From Lolium rigidum (Eukaryota > Streptophyta > Magnoliopsida > Poales > Poaceae), in the NCBI RefSeq assembly GCF_022539505.1, contig NC_061510.1, positions 41,131,047 to 41,195,046 of the forward strand: a stretch of 64,000 bases of DNA. The letters are read 5' to 3'. Position numbers and translations under genes: made by a program. Below, piece by piece: positions 54,401 through 63,380 of the stretch (within the stretch, counting starts at the first letter, position 1; every line of letters begins with the position of its first letter). Below the pieces are notes generated by a model that ran no database searches, was not told where the DNA came from, and saw only the letters and a program-made list of their open reading frames with translations.

Positions 54401-55031
54401 GATCGAGTTTTTCTAGTGTAGGGAATTGTCTGTTATTGGACCAAGTGAAAGCTCGATCCATTAGTGGTAGCTCAATGAGGGAGAGTTGGTTTATGACGTC
54501 ATTGAAAAGGTCGGCTTCGTTTTGCCTGAAATTATTTTGATTTTTGTCCGTTGAGTATCGCATAAGGTTAAAATCGCCTAGGATAATCCAGGGTGTGTGT
54601 GGAGGAGGTTGGATGTTTTGGAGTTCATCTAGAAACGATTGCTTGAGGGTGTGATCGGTGGGTGCATAAACGTTTGTGACCCAAATGTCCGCGGAAGAAA
54701 GAAAGGTTTGCAAGCGTAGAGTTAGGGTGTAGGTGCGTTTTTCGGATGATTTAAACGAGAAGAGTCGGGAGGAGTATGCATTGATGAGGCCTCCAGAAGT
54801 TCCGTTGGAAGGCAGTATGTCGAATTGATCACAAGAGTGTGGTAGAAAGGTTTTAGCTTTAATTTTGTCGCAGTTATGTAGCTTAGTTTCTTGTAGGAGG
54901 GAAATGGACGGTTTGATGTCACATAATTCAGCGAGCACATCTTTGCATTTGTTTACGTCGTTGAGGCCACGTGTGTTCCAGGAGGCGATTATGAAATTTA
55001 GCTTATTCATATAGCACGGAGTAAGCACCAA
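51429..55031 (-). CDS. LINE ORF2: endonuclease and reverse transcriptase, 1200 residues, intact
   Basis: The start at 55031 gives MVLTPCYMNKLNF; the Met at residue 8 (55010) may be the real start. Residues about 8-240 are an APE-type endonuclease ('FIIASWNTRGLNDVN', 'LLQETKLHN', 'VYAPTD', 'WIILGDFNLMRYS', 'FVSDHVPIVAS'). The reverse transcriptase is at about 480-760 ('PNAFRPISLQN', 'QTGFIRGRNIAENF', 'KLDFAKAFDSINW', 'GLRQGDPLSPYLF', catalytic 'LQYADDTLIIL' near 693). A zf-RVT region is near 1040-1110 ('FGWLLHLNKINTRANLLHKH', then 'SSDICPRCQAQPEDRHHLFF'). There is no interruption over 3.6 kb, so it could still be translated. It would nick genomic DNA and copy its RNA at the nick. It belongs to the plant L1 group and is separated from ORF1 by 243 bases. 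Confidence 0.95.
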   Translation of the reverse strand: MVLTPCYMNKLNFIIASWNTRGLNDVNKCKDVLAELCDIKPSISLLQETKLHNCDKIKAKTFLPHSCDQFDILPSNGTSGGLINAYSSRLFSFKSSEKRTYTLTLRLQTFLSSADIWVTNVYAPTDHTLKQSFLDELQNIQPPPHTPWIILGDFNLMRYSTDKNQNNFRQNEADLFNDVINQLSLIELPLMDRAFTWSNNRQFPTLEKLDRAFINIEWAHTFPNSSISSLTRFVSDHVPIVASISTSVPRPAFFKFENSWASFAACRQIITDLWASTNHCNDAGRALVAKLKRSRFALKKWRRSVMPTHLIEANCKIVISLLDLIEEHRPLTIHEFNLRHVVIKTLRRAIRARVDHWRTRSKIKFAIDGDENTKYFHICASNRLRNNKISTIEHNGVQFSNHSQKEEILTSFFSNLLGSTTDTHWNFSLHDIYHPIHHHLRFLDDPFTSEEITDAFFSMNSAASSGPDGFGPAFYRKFWTTVKPNILRLFDQFYSGQMDLDGLNRAFMILLPKNDDARSPNAFRPISLQNCPIKAIGKVLTNRLQKLIPLIVDPNQTGFIRGRNIAENFVYAADILNCCHKRNAPTVVIKLDFAKAFDSINWVSLIKILEHRGFPPKFCGWIQTLLKTGKTAILLNGVPGNWINCKQGLRQGDPLSPYLFITVADVLQKLILHACDNDLLAHPLSPNLPCPVLQYADDTLIILKASTQAAHNLKKILHDFATATGLSINFDKTTLVPMNIDTALADSIATILGTSISSFPQKYLGLPLSATKLPASAFQPIIDSCDRYLAGWCATLLSKGGRLVLLSAVLDSLPTYFMSSFLIPMSVLKAIDARRRAFFWAAEETCTGAQCLVAWDKLCVPTSRGGLGVKNLNAQNICLLLKFCFKFMHSENLPWKQWITSQSPNPHTATNPSYLSKIITKHLHMLTQITTCSVRNGKSVFFWHDTWLLPENLATAYPALYSHHTQPNALVCDVLQNDFSTGLRCRLTNAATEQLASLSNLLQDVHLSDGPDTRSMRDGSTFSTKSAYLHMQHQLQDPEASQIWSSKVPKKVKVFGWLLHLNKINTRANLLHKHIISSDICPRCQAQPEDRHHLFFSCPAAAAIWRHMRLTPNTITFSDIWSSPLPSDLPRSVWNTVALIILWKIWDARNAKVFRNIDQPHALTVKNIISDLTLWTHRFKQTALRVDADLWRNHLTLCNL

Positions 55032-55274
55032 AGGAAGGCAAGGTCGCGTAGTTTAATAGTTCCAGCATTTTCATTATAAGTAAAAGGGGTACATGGGTTG
55101 AAAGGAAAATAGGGAAAGGCATGGACCTAGTGTGCATGCAACGAAGAAACGAAAAGATTAAGCTGGCGAGAGGAAGGCCACTAGTAGGCGCCGCTGGAAC
55201 GTGACGCAGGAGGCAGGGTGACCGGCAAACGGCGTGGCATGGGCCGGTGACCAGCGGGTAGGGGGTGGGGCCGA

Positions 55275-56444
55275 TCATGGAGATGGAGGAGCCACCGCGC
55301 CGTCGGCCGCAGCGCCGCTGTCCGCGTCGCCGGAGCCGTCAGGCTGATCCTCGTTGGCGTTGTCGTCGGCGGGCGGGGCGTTGGCGGGCGTAGAGTTGTC
55401 GACGGGAATGGACGCAGCATCGTGGGCGTCGGCGCCGCAGGCAAGGGCGACAGCCACCAGCGCCGCGATGTCGTCGCAAGGCTTGGCAGGGTTGTCGGTG
55501 AGCCCAGTGGCATCGAGGGCACGCGAGAGGCTCTCCGTCGCCTTGGAGACGTCGAAGCTTGCAGCCTTGGCTTTGATGGCCTTGGAGACCATGTCGATGT
55601 AGTTGTCCTCTTCTTTTGCCGCCAGCCTTTGGCTGCGACGGAGCTTCATGGCGGAGTCTGTGGCGCGCTTTGCCCGAACTCGGCGTTTGCGCGCCTCGTT
55701 CTCATGGTGCATGGGCGATGGCGGTGGCTGAGTGGAGGATGATCCGAGGTGGAAGGAGGAGCCAGCAAGGTCCCGGAGCGAGGTGATGAGGTCCTCTGCA
55801 TCCTCTAGGATCGTGTTGGCCGCGGTGACTGCGGCGGAGTGAGCCAGGTCGGCCTGCTGCTGGAGCGCCGACAGAGGGGTGTGCGCAGAGGCGGTGTCGA
55901 GCGCGTTGAGGCCGCTAGGCGGCGGAGAGTCGGGGACAACCTGGTCCGCTTCCCCGACGGAGCCTTCGTCGATGTCATCCATGGTCTGCGTGGCTCGGTT
56001 GGCGACACCAAAGGGAGGGTGGCGCGGGGCGGGTGGGGATGGAGGCGGCGAGTCGTTGCTGTCCGTGTGCGGCTGGAACGGGTCACCGAGACCAACCACC
56101 CACGTCTGGATGATGCGGAGACGGACGGTGACGATGTCATTGTTTGGGAGGCGGAGGATGAGTGCTGGCGGGATGGAGGCGGACGGCTCGATGCTGACGA
56201 AGCCGCGCATGGAGGAGTGGTCGTTGCCGGAGAAGCAGGCGGTGTCGATGCAGCAGAGTTGGCCAACGTGGCCCAGGATGAAGGCCGCACCGGCTTCGTG
56301 CCACAGCTCAAGTGGGAAGTTGGAGGCTGCCAGCTCGACAAGGAGGGTGTAGGTGGTTGTGGCACGGTCTTCCGTGTCCTCTGGCCTAACGAAGTCGATG
56401 TGGAGGCCTGCGAAGAGGATTGGGGAGTTGTTGACCGATAACAT
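55275..56444 (-). CDS. LINE ORF1 (nucleic-acid-binding protein), N-terminus missing, 389 residues
   Basis: The frame starts MLSVNNSPILFAGLHIDFVR and contains 'TYTLLVELAASNFPLELWHE' and 'GHVGQLCCIDTACFSGNDHS', a long Pro/Ser/Asp-rich middle, a basic block near residues 250-275 ('NEARKRRVRAKRATDSAMKL', RRSQRLAAK), and an Ala/Asp-rich tail. Plant L1 ORF1 proteins normally have an N-terminal DUF4283-type domain and CCHC knuckles. Neither is present, so the element seems 5'-truncated and the Met at 56444 may be chance. The position just 5' of ORF2 and the basic blocks support the call. Confidence 0.7.
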   Translation of the reverse strand: MLSVNNSPILFAGLHIDFVRPEDTEDRATTTYTLLVELAASNFPLELWHEAGAAFILGHVGQLCCIDTACFSGNDHSSMRGFVSIEPSASIPPALILRLPNNDIVTVRLRIIQTWVVGLGDPFQPHTDSNDSPPPSPPAPRHPPFGVANRATQTMDDIDEGSVGEADQVVPDSPPPSGLNALDTASAHTPLSALQQQADLAHSAAVTAANTILEDAEDLITSLRDLAGSSFHLGSSSTQPPPSPMHHENEARKRRVRAKRATDSAMKLRRSQRLAAKEEDNYIDMVSKAIKAKAASFDVSKATESLSRALDATGLTDNPAKPCDDIAALVAVALACGADAHDAASIPVDNSTPANAPPADDNANEDQPDGSGDADSGAAADGAVAPPSP

Positions 56445-57110
56445 TTTACATACGATCAGACACCACTCGGAAGAACAAGATCCTCACGATTACCACGATG
56501 AGGAAGGCGATGACTTTGACCAAGGGACGTACCTCCGGCGGTGCTCCTTGTAGAGCATGTACTTCCTCCGGCAGCAGCTGTGCTAATGGCACTGCCTCAT
56601 CGATGGCATGATCTTCCAGGAGCTCCTCTTCCAGGAAGGTGAGCTACCCTATCTGTGCCTCCTCCAATGTTCCATACCCTCAGTAGATGTTGTTGGAGTA
56701 GCCACTGACCTGATCTTGACACACCTTTCATGAGCTGTAGATTCCTCGAACCCGTCCGCGAAACACCACATACCACTAGCACGGCATAAGAAGAACAAGT
56801 AATCAATCACAACCATGAAGTAATTCGGAAAAGAGCAATAGAACAACACAAGTGTTGATAGCAAATGATAAACTAACAGGGCATGCATGATCATTCCAAA
56901 AGTGGATTACAAATTCATCCTACACTACTATGGTGTCATCCTACCACCACAACAAAAGTGGGTGTCATCCTAACACCGCAAGTTCACCATCACCTGAGGG
57001 GTTAGTATATACCACCTCATCATAGTTACAAAAGGAGGCCATCAAATGTTTTTCATCCCTAGCAACTGCCAGAATTTACATCATCATCACCAGCTGAAAG
57101 TATAGAGATG
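56445..57110. other. Unassigned stretch beyond the LINE 5' end
   Basis: No recognisable domain. A duplication is visible at 56928-56978, where 'ggtgtcatcctaccacca' and 'gggtgtcatcctaacacc' are near-identical. No target duplication of the LINE was found here. Confidence 0.4.
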
Positions 57111-58170
57111 GTAAACCTAGAGGGGGAGGGGGGTGAATAGGTTTCTACAAGTTTTAATTCTTTCTTTGCAATATTAGGCTTTGCGGAATATAAAGGTGAG
57201 CCTAATGCAAACTAGGTGAAGCAACCTATATGAGGATACAACTAACTCGAGCACGAAGGCTCTCACGAGCGCTTAAATCACAAGTAAGGAGTTCGGTTAG
57301 AGATAACCGATAGCACGCGGAGACGAGGATGTATTCCCGTGTTCCCTTGCTTTGCAACAAGGTACGTCACGTTTGGAGGGGTGGAGGTCCCACGAAGGAT
57401 TCCCCACGCCACGAAGGCTCACCCTATTCTCCGGAGCCTATCCCACGAAGGAATAGCTCACTCACTTGTGGTAGACTTTGAGGTAGCCTCCAAACCTTCA
57501 CAATCTTGCCCGGAGCAAATCCACAGCCCGGATGCTTCCGGACTCCTCTTTCCCACCTAGGGTTTCCAAGGAACCCTAGGAAGCAAGCTTCTCGATGAAT
57601 ACAAGGGGGAATGAGATTTGGCTTGGTAGAACAGTAGATCGGGTCCTCCTCTAGCGATTCCCTGAGGGATTTGAGTTTGGGTGGAGGAGGAGGTAGATCC
57701 GAGGCTTTTGGTGTTTCTAGCAATGGAGTAAGAGAGAGAGAGCTCAAGAACAGCTTGTAGTGTAGTGCCTAACTGTTCGGAGGTAGGAGAAGGCCTATTT
57801 ATAGTGTTCTTCGAAATATGGCCGTTGGTCACTTGCCACCTCAGCCTTTTTCCTCGAGAAACCCGGCTGACCGGGCCACGGACCGGACAGCCCGGTGGTG
57901 AGGCCGGTCGGACCGGACCAGTGGACCGGACGCCCTTTGCCGGTCCCGGAGCTCCTCCGGCTGGCGGCAGGTTGGCGCCCGGCTGGCGACCGGCCGACCG
58001 GGCCGTGCGCCGGACTCGCCGGTCTGTAGGCCGGTTGACCGGTCGGCAACCGGATTTGCTGTGTTCTGGTGTAGAACCCGGTTGGCGGCCGGTCGACCGG
58101 GTCGTGCGCCGGACTTCCCCGGTTGGCGACCGGTTGACCGAGCTGTGCGCCGGACAGGTCGGTTGCTGGC
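57111..58170 (-). mobile_element. LTR-like segment with CCGG-rich U3, minus orientation
   Basis: On the minus strand, a GC-rich array (58165-57866) precedes a TATA box (ACTATAAATAGGCC, 57793-57806), then a transcribed-like part leading to 'cccccctccccctctagg' at about 57120-57137. This is the order of an LTR (U3, TATA, R-U5). The right border is set by the insertion of LTR C at 58171. The family is not identified. Confidence 0.5.
57866..58165. repeat. Degenerate CCGG-rich array upstream of an LTR TATA box
   Basis: It contains recurring words such as gctgaccgggcc, gaccggacc, ggcgaccggccgaccgggcc and ggttggcgaccggttgacc. The word set is the same as at 14563-14815, with no fixed period. Confidence 0.65.
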
Positions 58171-59893
58171 TGATGTCTACGGGAGCTTCTATTCTTGTAG
58201 ACAGTGTTGGGCCTCCAAGAGCAGAGGTTTGTAGAACAGCAGCAAGTTTCCCTTAAGTAGATTACCCAAGGTTTATCGATCTCAGGGAGGAAGAGGTCAA
58301 AGATATTCCTCTCATGCAACCCTGCAACCACAAAGTAAGAAGTCTTGTGTGTCCCCAACACACCTAATAGGTGCACTAGTTCGGCGAAGAGATAGTGAAA
58401 TACAGGTGGTATGAATAAGTAGTAGCAACGGCACCAGAAAAGTGCTTTGCCCAGGACAGTAAACAAGCAGTAGTAACGCAGCAGTAGTAACGCAGCAAGT
58501 AGTAACGCAAAGAAACAAGAAACAAGCAGCGATAGCAGTATTTAGGAACAAGGCCTAGGGATTAGACTTTCACTAGTGGACACTCTCAACATTGATCACA
58601 TAACAGAATAGATAAATGCATACTCTACACTCTTGTTGGATGATGAACACATTGCGTAGGATTACACGAACCCTCAATGCCGGAGTTAACAAGCTCCACA
58701 ATTCAATGTTCATATTTAAGTAACCTTAGAGTGCAAGAAAGATCAACACGACTAAACCAAGTACTAACACAAGCATGCACACCGTCACCTTCACGCTATG
58801 TAGGAGGAATAGATCACATCAATACTATCATAATGATAATTAACTCCACAATCTACAAGAGATCATGATCATAGCATACGCCAAGTACTAACACGGATGC
58901 ACACACCGTCACCATTACACCGTGCAGGAGGAATAAACTACTTTAATAACATCACTAGAGTAGCACATAGATAAATTGTGATACAAAACACATTGCAATC
59001 ATAAAGAGATATAAATAAGCACTTCATCTGCGCCATTCATAACAGATGAGTAAGTATTCCGTGAAATATAGCCTAAGAGACCCACACGGTGCACACACTC
59101 GTCACCTTTACACACGTGGGACAAGGAGTCTCCGGAGATCACATAAGTAAAACTCACTTGACTAGCATAGTGACATCTAGATTACAAGCATCATCATATG
59201 AATCTCAATCATGTAAGGCAGCTCATGAGATTATTGTATTGAAGTACATAGGAGAGAGATGAACCACATAGCTACCGGTACAGCCCCGAGCCTCGATGGA
59301 GAACTACTCCCTCCTCATGGGAGCAAGCAGCGGTGATGAAGATGGCGGTGGAGATGGCAGCGGTGTCGATGGAGAAGCCTTCCGGGGGCACTTCCCCGCT
59401 CCGGCAGGTGCCGCAACGCAGACTCCCCGTCCCCCGCATCTTGGCTTCGCGATGGCGGCGGCTCCGGAAGGTTTTCCGTATCGTGGTTCTTCGCCTCGTG
59501 GTTTTCGCGACGGAGGCTTTAAATAGGCGGAAGGGCAGCCTCGGAGGGGGCCTAGGGGGCCCACACCATAGGGCGGCGCGGCCCCCTCCGGCCGCGCCAG
59601 GTGTGGTGTGGGGCCCCCGTGGCTTCCCTCCGGCGGCTCTCGGGTGTTCCGGAAGGCTCCGGGAAAAATAGGACCCCGGGTCTTGATTTCGTCCGATTCC
59701 GAGAATATTTCGTTACTAGGATTTCTGAAACCAAAAACAGCAGAAAACGACAGAATCGGCACTTCGGCATCTTGTTAATAGGTTAGTTCCGTAAAATGCA
59801 CGAATATGACATAAAGTGTGCATAAAACATGTAGGTATCATCAATAATATGGCATAGAACATAAGAAATTATCGATACGTCGGAGACTTATCA
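58171..59893 (-). mobile_element. 3' LTR of element 'C', 1723 bp
   Basis: It runs from tgatgtctacgggagc (58171) to 'cggagacttatca' (59893) on plus and is the 3' LTR for the minus-sense element, because the polypurine tract agcatccccaagcttag (59894-59910) follows on the right. TATTTAAA (minus) is at 59518-59525. A primer-binding-site-like copy lies inside at 58426-58447. One arm of the terminal palindrome is mutated (acttatc for acgtatc). Confidence 0.9.
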
Positions 59894-62480
59894 AGCATCC
59901 CCAAGCTTAGTTCTGCTCGTCCCGAGCAGGTAAAACGATAATAAAGATAATTTCTGAAGTGACATGCCATCATAACCTTGATCATACTATTTGTAAACAT
60001 ATGTAGTGGATGCAGCGATCAAAACAATGGTAATGACATGAGTAAACAAGTGAATCATAAAGCAAAGACTTTTCATGAATAGTACTTCAAGACAAGCATC
60101 AATAAGTCTTGCATAAGAGTTAACTCATAAAGCAATAAATCAAAGTAAAGGCACTCGAAGCAACACAAAGGAAGATTAAGTTTCAGCGGTTGCTTTCAAC
60201 TTATAACATGTATATCTCATGGATAATTGTCAACATAGAGTAATATAACAAGTGCAATATGCAAATATGTAGGAATCAATGCATAGTTCATACAAGTGTT
60301 TGCTTCTTGAGGTGGAGAGAGATAGGTGAACTGACTCAACATAAAAGTAAAAGAATGGTCCTTCAAAGAGGAAAGCATCGATTGCTATATTTGTGCTAGA
60401 GCTTTTATTTTGAAAACATGAAACAATTTTGTCAACGGTAGTAATAAAGCATATGAGTTATGAAAGTTATATCTTACAAGTTGCAAGCCTCATGCATAGT
60501 ATACTAATAGTGCCCGCACCTTGTCCTAATTAGCTTGGACTACCGGATCTTTGCAATGCACATGTTTTAACCAAGTGTCACAATGGGGTACCTCCATGCC
60601 GCCTCGTACAAAGGTCTAAGGAGAAAGCTCGCATTTTGGATTTCTCGCTTTTGATTATTCTCAACTTAGACATCCATACCGGGACAACATGGACAACAGA
60701 TAATGGACTCCTCTTTAATGCATAAGCATGTGGCAACAATTATTATTCTCATATGAGATTGAGGATATATGTCCAAAACTAAAACTTCCACCATGAATCA
60801 TGGCTTTAGTTAGCGGCCCAATGTTCTTCTCTAACAATATGCATGCTCCAACCATTAAGGTGGTAGATCTCTCTTACTTCGTGACAAGACGGACATGCAT
60901 AGCAACTCACATGATATTCAACAAAGAGTAGTTGATGGCGTCCCTGAAGCATGGTTATCGCACAACAAGCAACTTAATAAGAGATAAAGTGCATAAGTAC
61001 ATATTCAATACCACAATAGTTTTTAAGCTATTTGTCCCATGAGCTATATATTGCAAAGGTGAATGATGGAATTTTAAAGGTAGCACTCAAGCAATTTACT
61101 TTGGAATGGCGGATAAATACCATGTAGTAGGTAGGTATGGTGGACGCAAATGGCATAGTGGTTGGCTCAAGGATTTTGGATGCATGAGAAGTATTCCCTC
61201 TCGATACAAGGTTTAGGCTAGCAAGGTTATTTGAAACAAACACAAGGATGAACGGTGCAGCAAAACTCACATAAAAGACATATTGTAAACATTATAAGAC
61301 TCTACACCGTCTTCCTTGTTGTTCAAAACTCAATACTAGATGTTATCTAGACTTTAGAGAAACCAGATATGCAAACCAAATTAGCAAGCTCTAAGTGTTT
61401 CTTCATTAATGGGTGCAAAGTATATGATGCAAGAGCTTAAACATGAGCACAACAATTGCCAAGTATCACATTATCCAAGACATTTTAGAATTACTACATG
61501 TAGCATTTTCCAATTCCAACCATATAACAATTTAACGAAGAAGAAACTTCGCCATGAATACTATGAGTAAAGCCTAAGGACATACTTGTCCATATGCTAC
61601 AGCGGAGCGTGTCTCTCTCCCATACAGTGAATGCTAGGATCCATTTTATTCAAACAAAAACAAAAACAAAAACAAACAGACGCTCCAAGCAAAGTACATA
61701 AGATGTGGCCGAATAAAAATATAGTCTCAGGGGAGGAACCTGATAATGTTGTCGATGAAGAAGGGGATGCCTTGGGCATCCCCAAGCTTAGACGCTTGAG
61801 TCTTCTTAGAATATGCAGGGGTGAACCACCGGGCATCCCCAAGCTTAGAGCTTTCACTCTCCTTGATCATATTGCATCATACTCCTCTCTTGATCCTTGA
61901 AAACTTCCTCCACACCAAACTCGAAACAACTCATTAGAGGGTTAGTGCACAATAAAAATTAACATGTTCAGAGGTGACACAATCATTCTTAACACTTCTG
62001 GACATTGCATAAAGCTACTGGACATTAATGGATCAAAGAAATTCATCCAACATAGCAAAAGAGACAATGCGAAATAAAAGGCAGAATCTGTCAAAACAGA
62101 ACAGTCCGTAAAGATGGATTTTATTAGGCCACCATACTTGCTCAAATGAAAATGCCCAAATTGAATGAAAGTTGCGTACATATCTGAGGATCATGCACGT
62201 AAATTGGCTTAATTTTATGAGCTACCTACAGGGAGGTAGACCCAGATTCGTGACAGCAAAGAAATCTGTTTCTGCGCAGTAATCCAAATCTAGTATCAAC
62301 CTTTCTATCAACGACTTTACTTGGCACAACAAAACACAAAACTAAGATAAGGAGAGGTTGCTACAGTATTAAACAACTTCCAAGACACAAATATAAAACA
62401 AAGTACTGTAGCAAAATAACACATGGGTTATCTCCCAAGAAGTTCTTTCTTTATAGCCATTAAGATGGGCTCAACGAGTT
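59894..62480 (-). mobile_element. Non-coding internal region of element 'C'
   Basis: From the polypurine tract to the accessory ORF there is no coding capacity beyond the 10-codon gag-start remnant at 62428-62460. Conserved family blocks are present: 'gcatccccaagcttaga' (twice, about 61777 and 61832), 'aaaggcagaatctgtcaaaa' (62076) and 'aaatctgtttctgcgcagta' (62261). Gag, protease and pol are all absent. Confidence 0.8.
62428..62460 (-). pseudogene. Gag start remnant (MAIKKELLGR, stop)
   Basis: The first seven codons are those of the gag at 38164. The reading then enters 3' non-coding sequence and stops. The junction is the same as at 44727-44759 in element D. Confidence 0.8.
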
Positions 62481-63215
62481 TTAATGATGCACTCGCAAAA
62501 GATAGTATGTGAAACAAAAGAGAGCATCAAGAGGCAAATTCAAAACATATTTAAGTCTAACATGCTTCCTATGCATAGGAATCTTGTAAATAAACAAGTT
62601 CAAGAAGCATAATGCAACAAGCATAGAAAAACTAGACAAGCTCAACTTCAAGATTTTAAGCATATAGAGAGGTGTTTTAGTAACATGAAAATTTCTACCA
62701 CCATATTTTCCTCTCTCATAATAACTTTCAGTAGTGTCATGAGAAAACTCAACAATATAACCATCACATAAAGCTTTCTTATCATGAGTCTCATGCATAA
62801 AATTATTACTCTCCACATAAGCATAATCAATTTTATTAGTAATAGCGGGAGCAAATTCAACAAAGTAGCTATCATTATTATTCTCATCAAGTGTAGGAGG
62901 CATAGTATAATCACAATAAAATTTACTCTCCATAGTAGGTTGTACCAAAAGACCACTATTATAATCATCATAAATAGGAGGCAAAGTATCATCAAAGAAA
63001 ATTTTCTCCTCAATGCTTGGGGGACTAAAAAGATCATGAAAACCAGCTTCCCCAAGCTTAGAACTTTCTACATTATTATCAACAATGGTGTTCAAAGCGT
63101 TCATACTAATATTACTACCAGCATGCAAATAAGATTTCATAGGTTTTTTAATTTTCGCATCAAACCATCCATGTCTTAAATCAGGAAATAGAATAAGAAG
63201 CTCATTGTTGTCCAT
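62481..63215 (-). CDS. Accessory ORF of element C, 244 residues, intact
   Basis: It is colinear with 38184-38924: MDNNELLILFPDLRHGWFDA, 'FFDDTLPPIYDDYNSG', 'DYTMPPTLDENNNDSYFVEF', 'KIDYAYVESNNFMHETHDKK', the membrane span near 193-213 (LKLSLSSFSMLVALCFLNLF) and the tail 'MHRKHVRLKYVLNLPLDALF' ending LRVHH. Differences from the other copy are mostly single substitutions and a two-residue change of length. The frame is open although gag and protease are gone. Position: 138 bases after the primer-binding site in sense direction. Unknown function; probably membrane-associated by its hydrophobic span. Confidence 0.72.
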   Translation of the reverse strand: MDNNELLILFPDLRHGWFDAKIKKPMKSYLHAGSNISMNALNTIVDNNVESSKLGEAGFHDLFSPPSIEEKIFFDDTLPPIYDDYNSGLLVQPTMESKFYCDYTMPPTLDENNNDSYFVEFAPAITNKIDYAYVESNNFMHETHDKKALCDGYIVEFSHDTTESYYERGKYGGRNFHVTKTPLYMLKILKLSLSSFSMLVALCFLNLFIYKIPMHRKHVRLKYVLNLPLDALFCFTYYLLRVHH

Positions 63216-63352
63216 TAGGCCAAACTAGTGTAAACAAGAAACAAAAAGATGCAATTGCAGGATCTAAAGGAAATAGCTTCGAGCACAAACACAATGGCGC
63301 CGTAAAAGTATCGTTACTCGGAACCGGAGTATGAGTGCCTTTTTACCTTTCC

Positions 63353-63369
63353 TCCCCGGCAACGGCGCC
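63353..63369 (-). promoter_or_regulatory. Primer-binding site, tRNA-Asp type, exact
   Basis: Plus TCCCCGGCAACGGCGCC equals the 3' end of plant tRNA-Asp (without the final A of CCA). It lies 11 bases from the LTR at 63381. Confidence 0.92.
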
Positions 63370-63380
63370 GTAAAAGTGCT

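Larger units (their letters stand above)
51349..56444 (-). mobile_element. Near-complete LINE, 5' end within ORF1
   Basis: On the minus strand: partial ORF1 (56444-55275), a 243-base spacer, intact ORF2 (55031-51429), a short 3' untranslated part and a tail of 22 A (plus T run 51349-51370). It is in opposite orientation to the related copy at 15887-18640. No target duplication is recognised at the 5' side, so insertion was probably accompanied by truncation or deletion. Confidence 0.9.

Noticed and set aside
57424..57832. Minus-strand frames of about 90-107 codons
   Set aside because: They fall in the putative R-U5 part of an LTR and have no recognisable domain.
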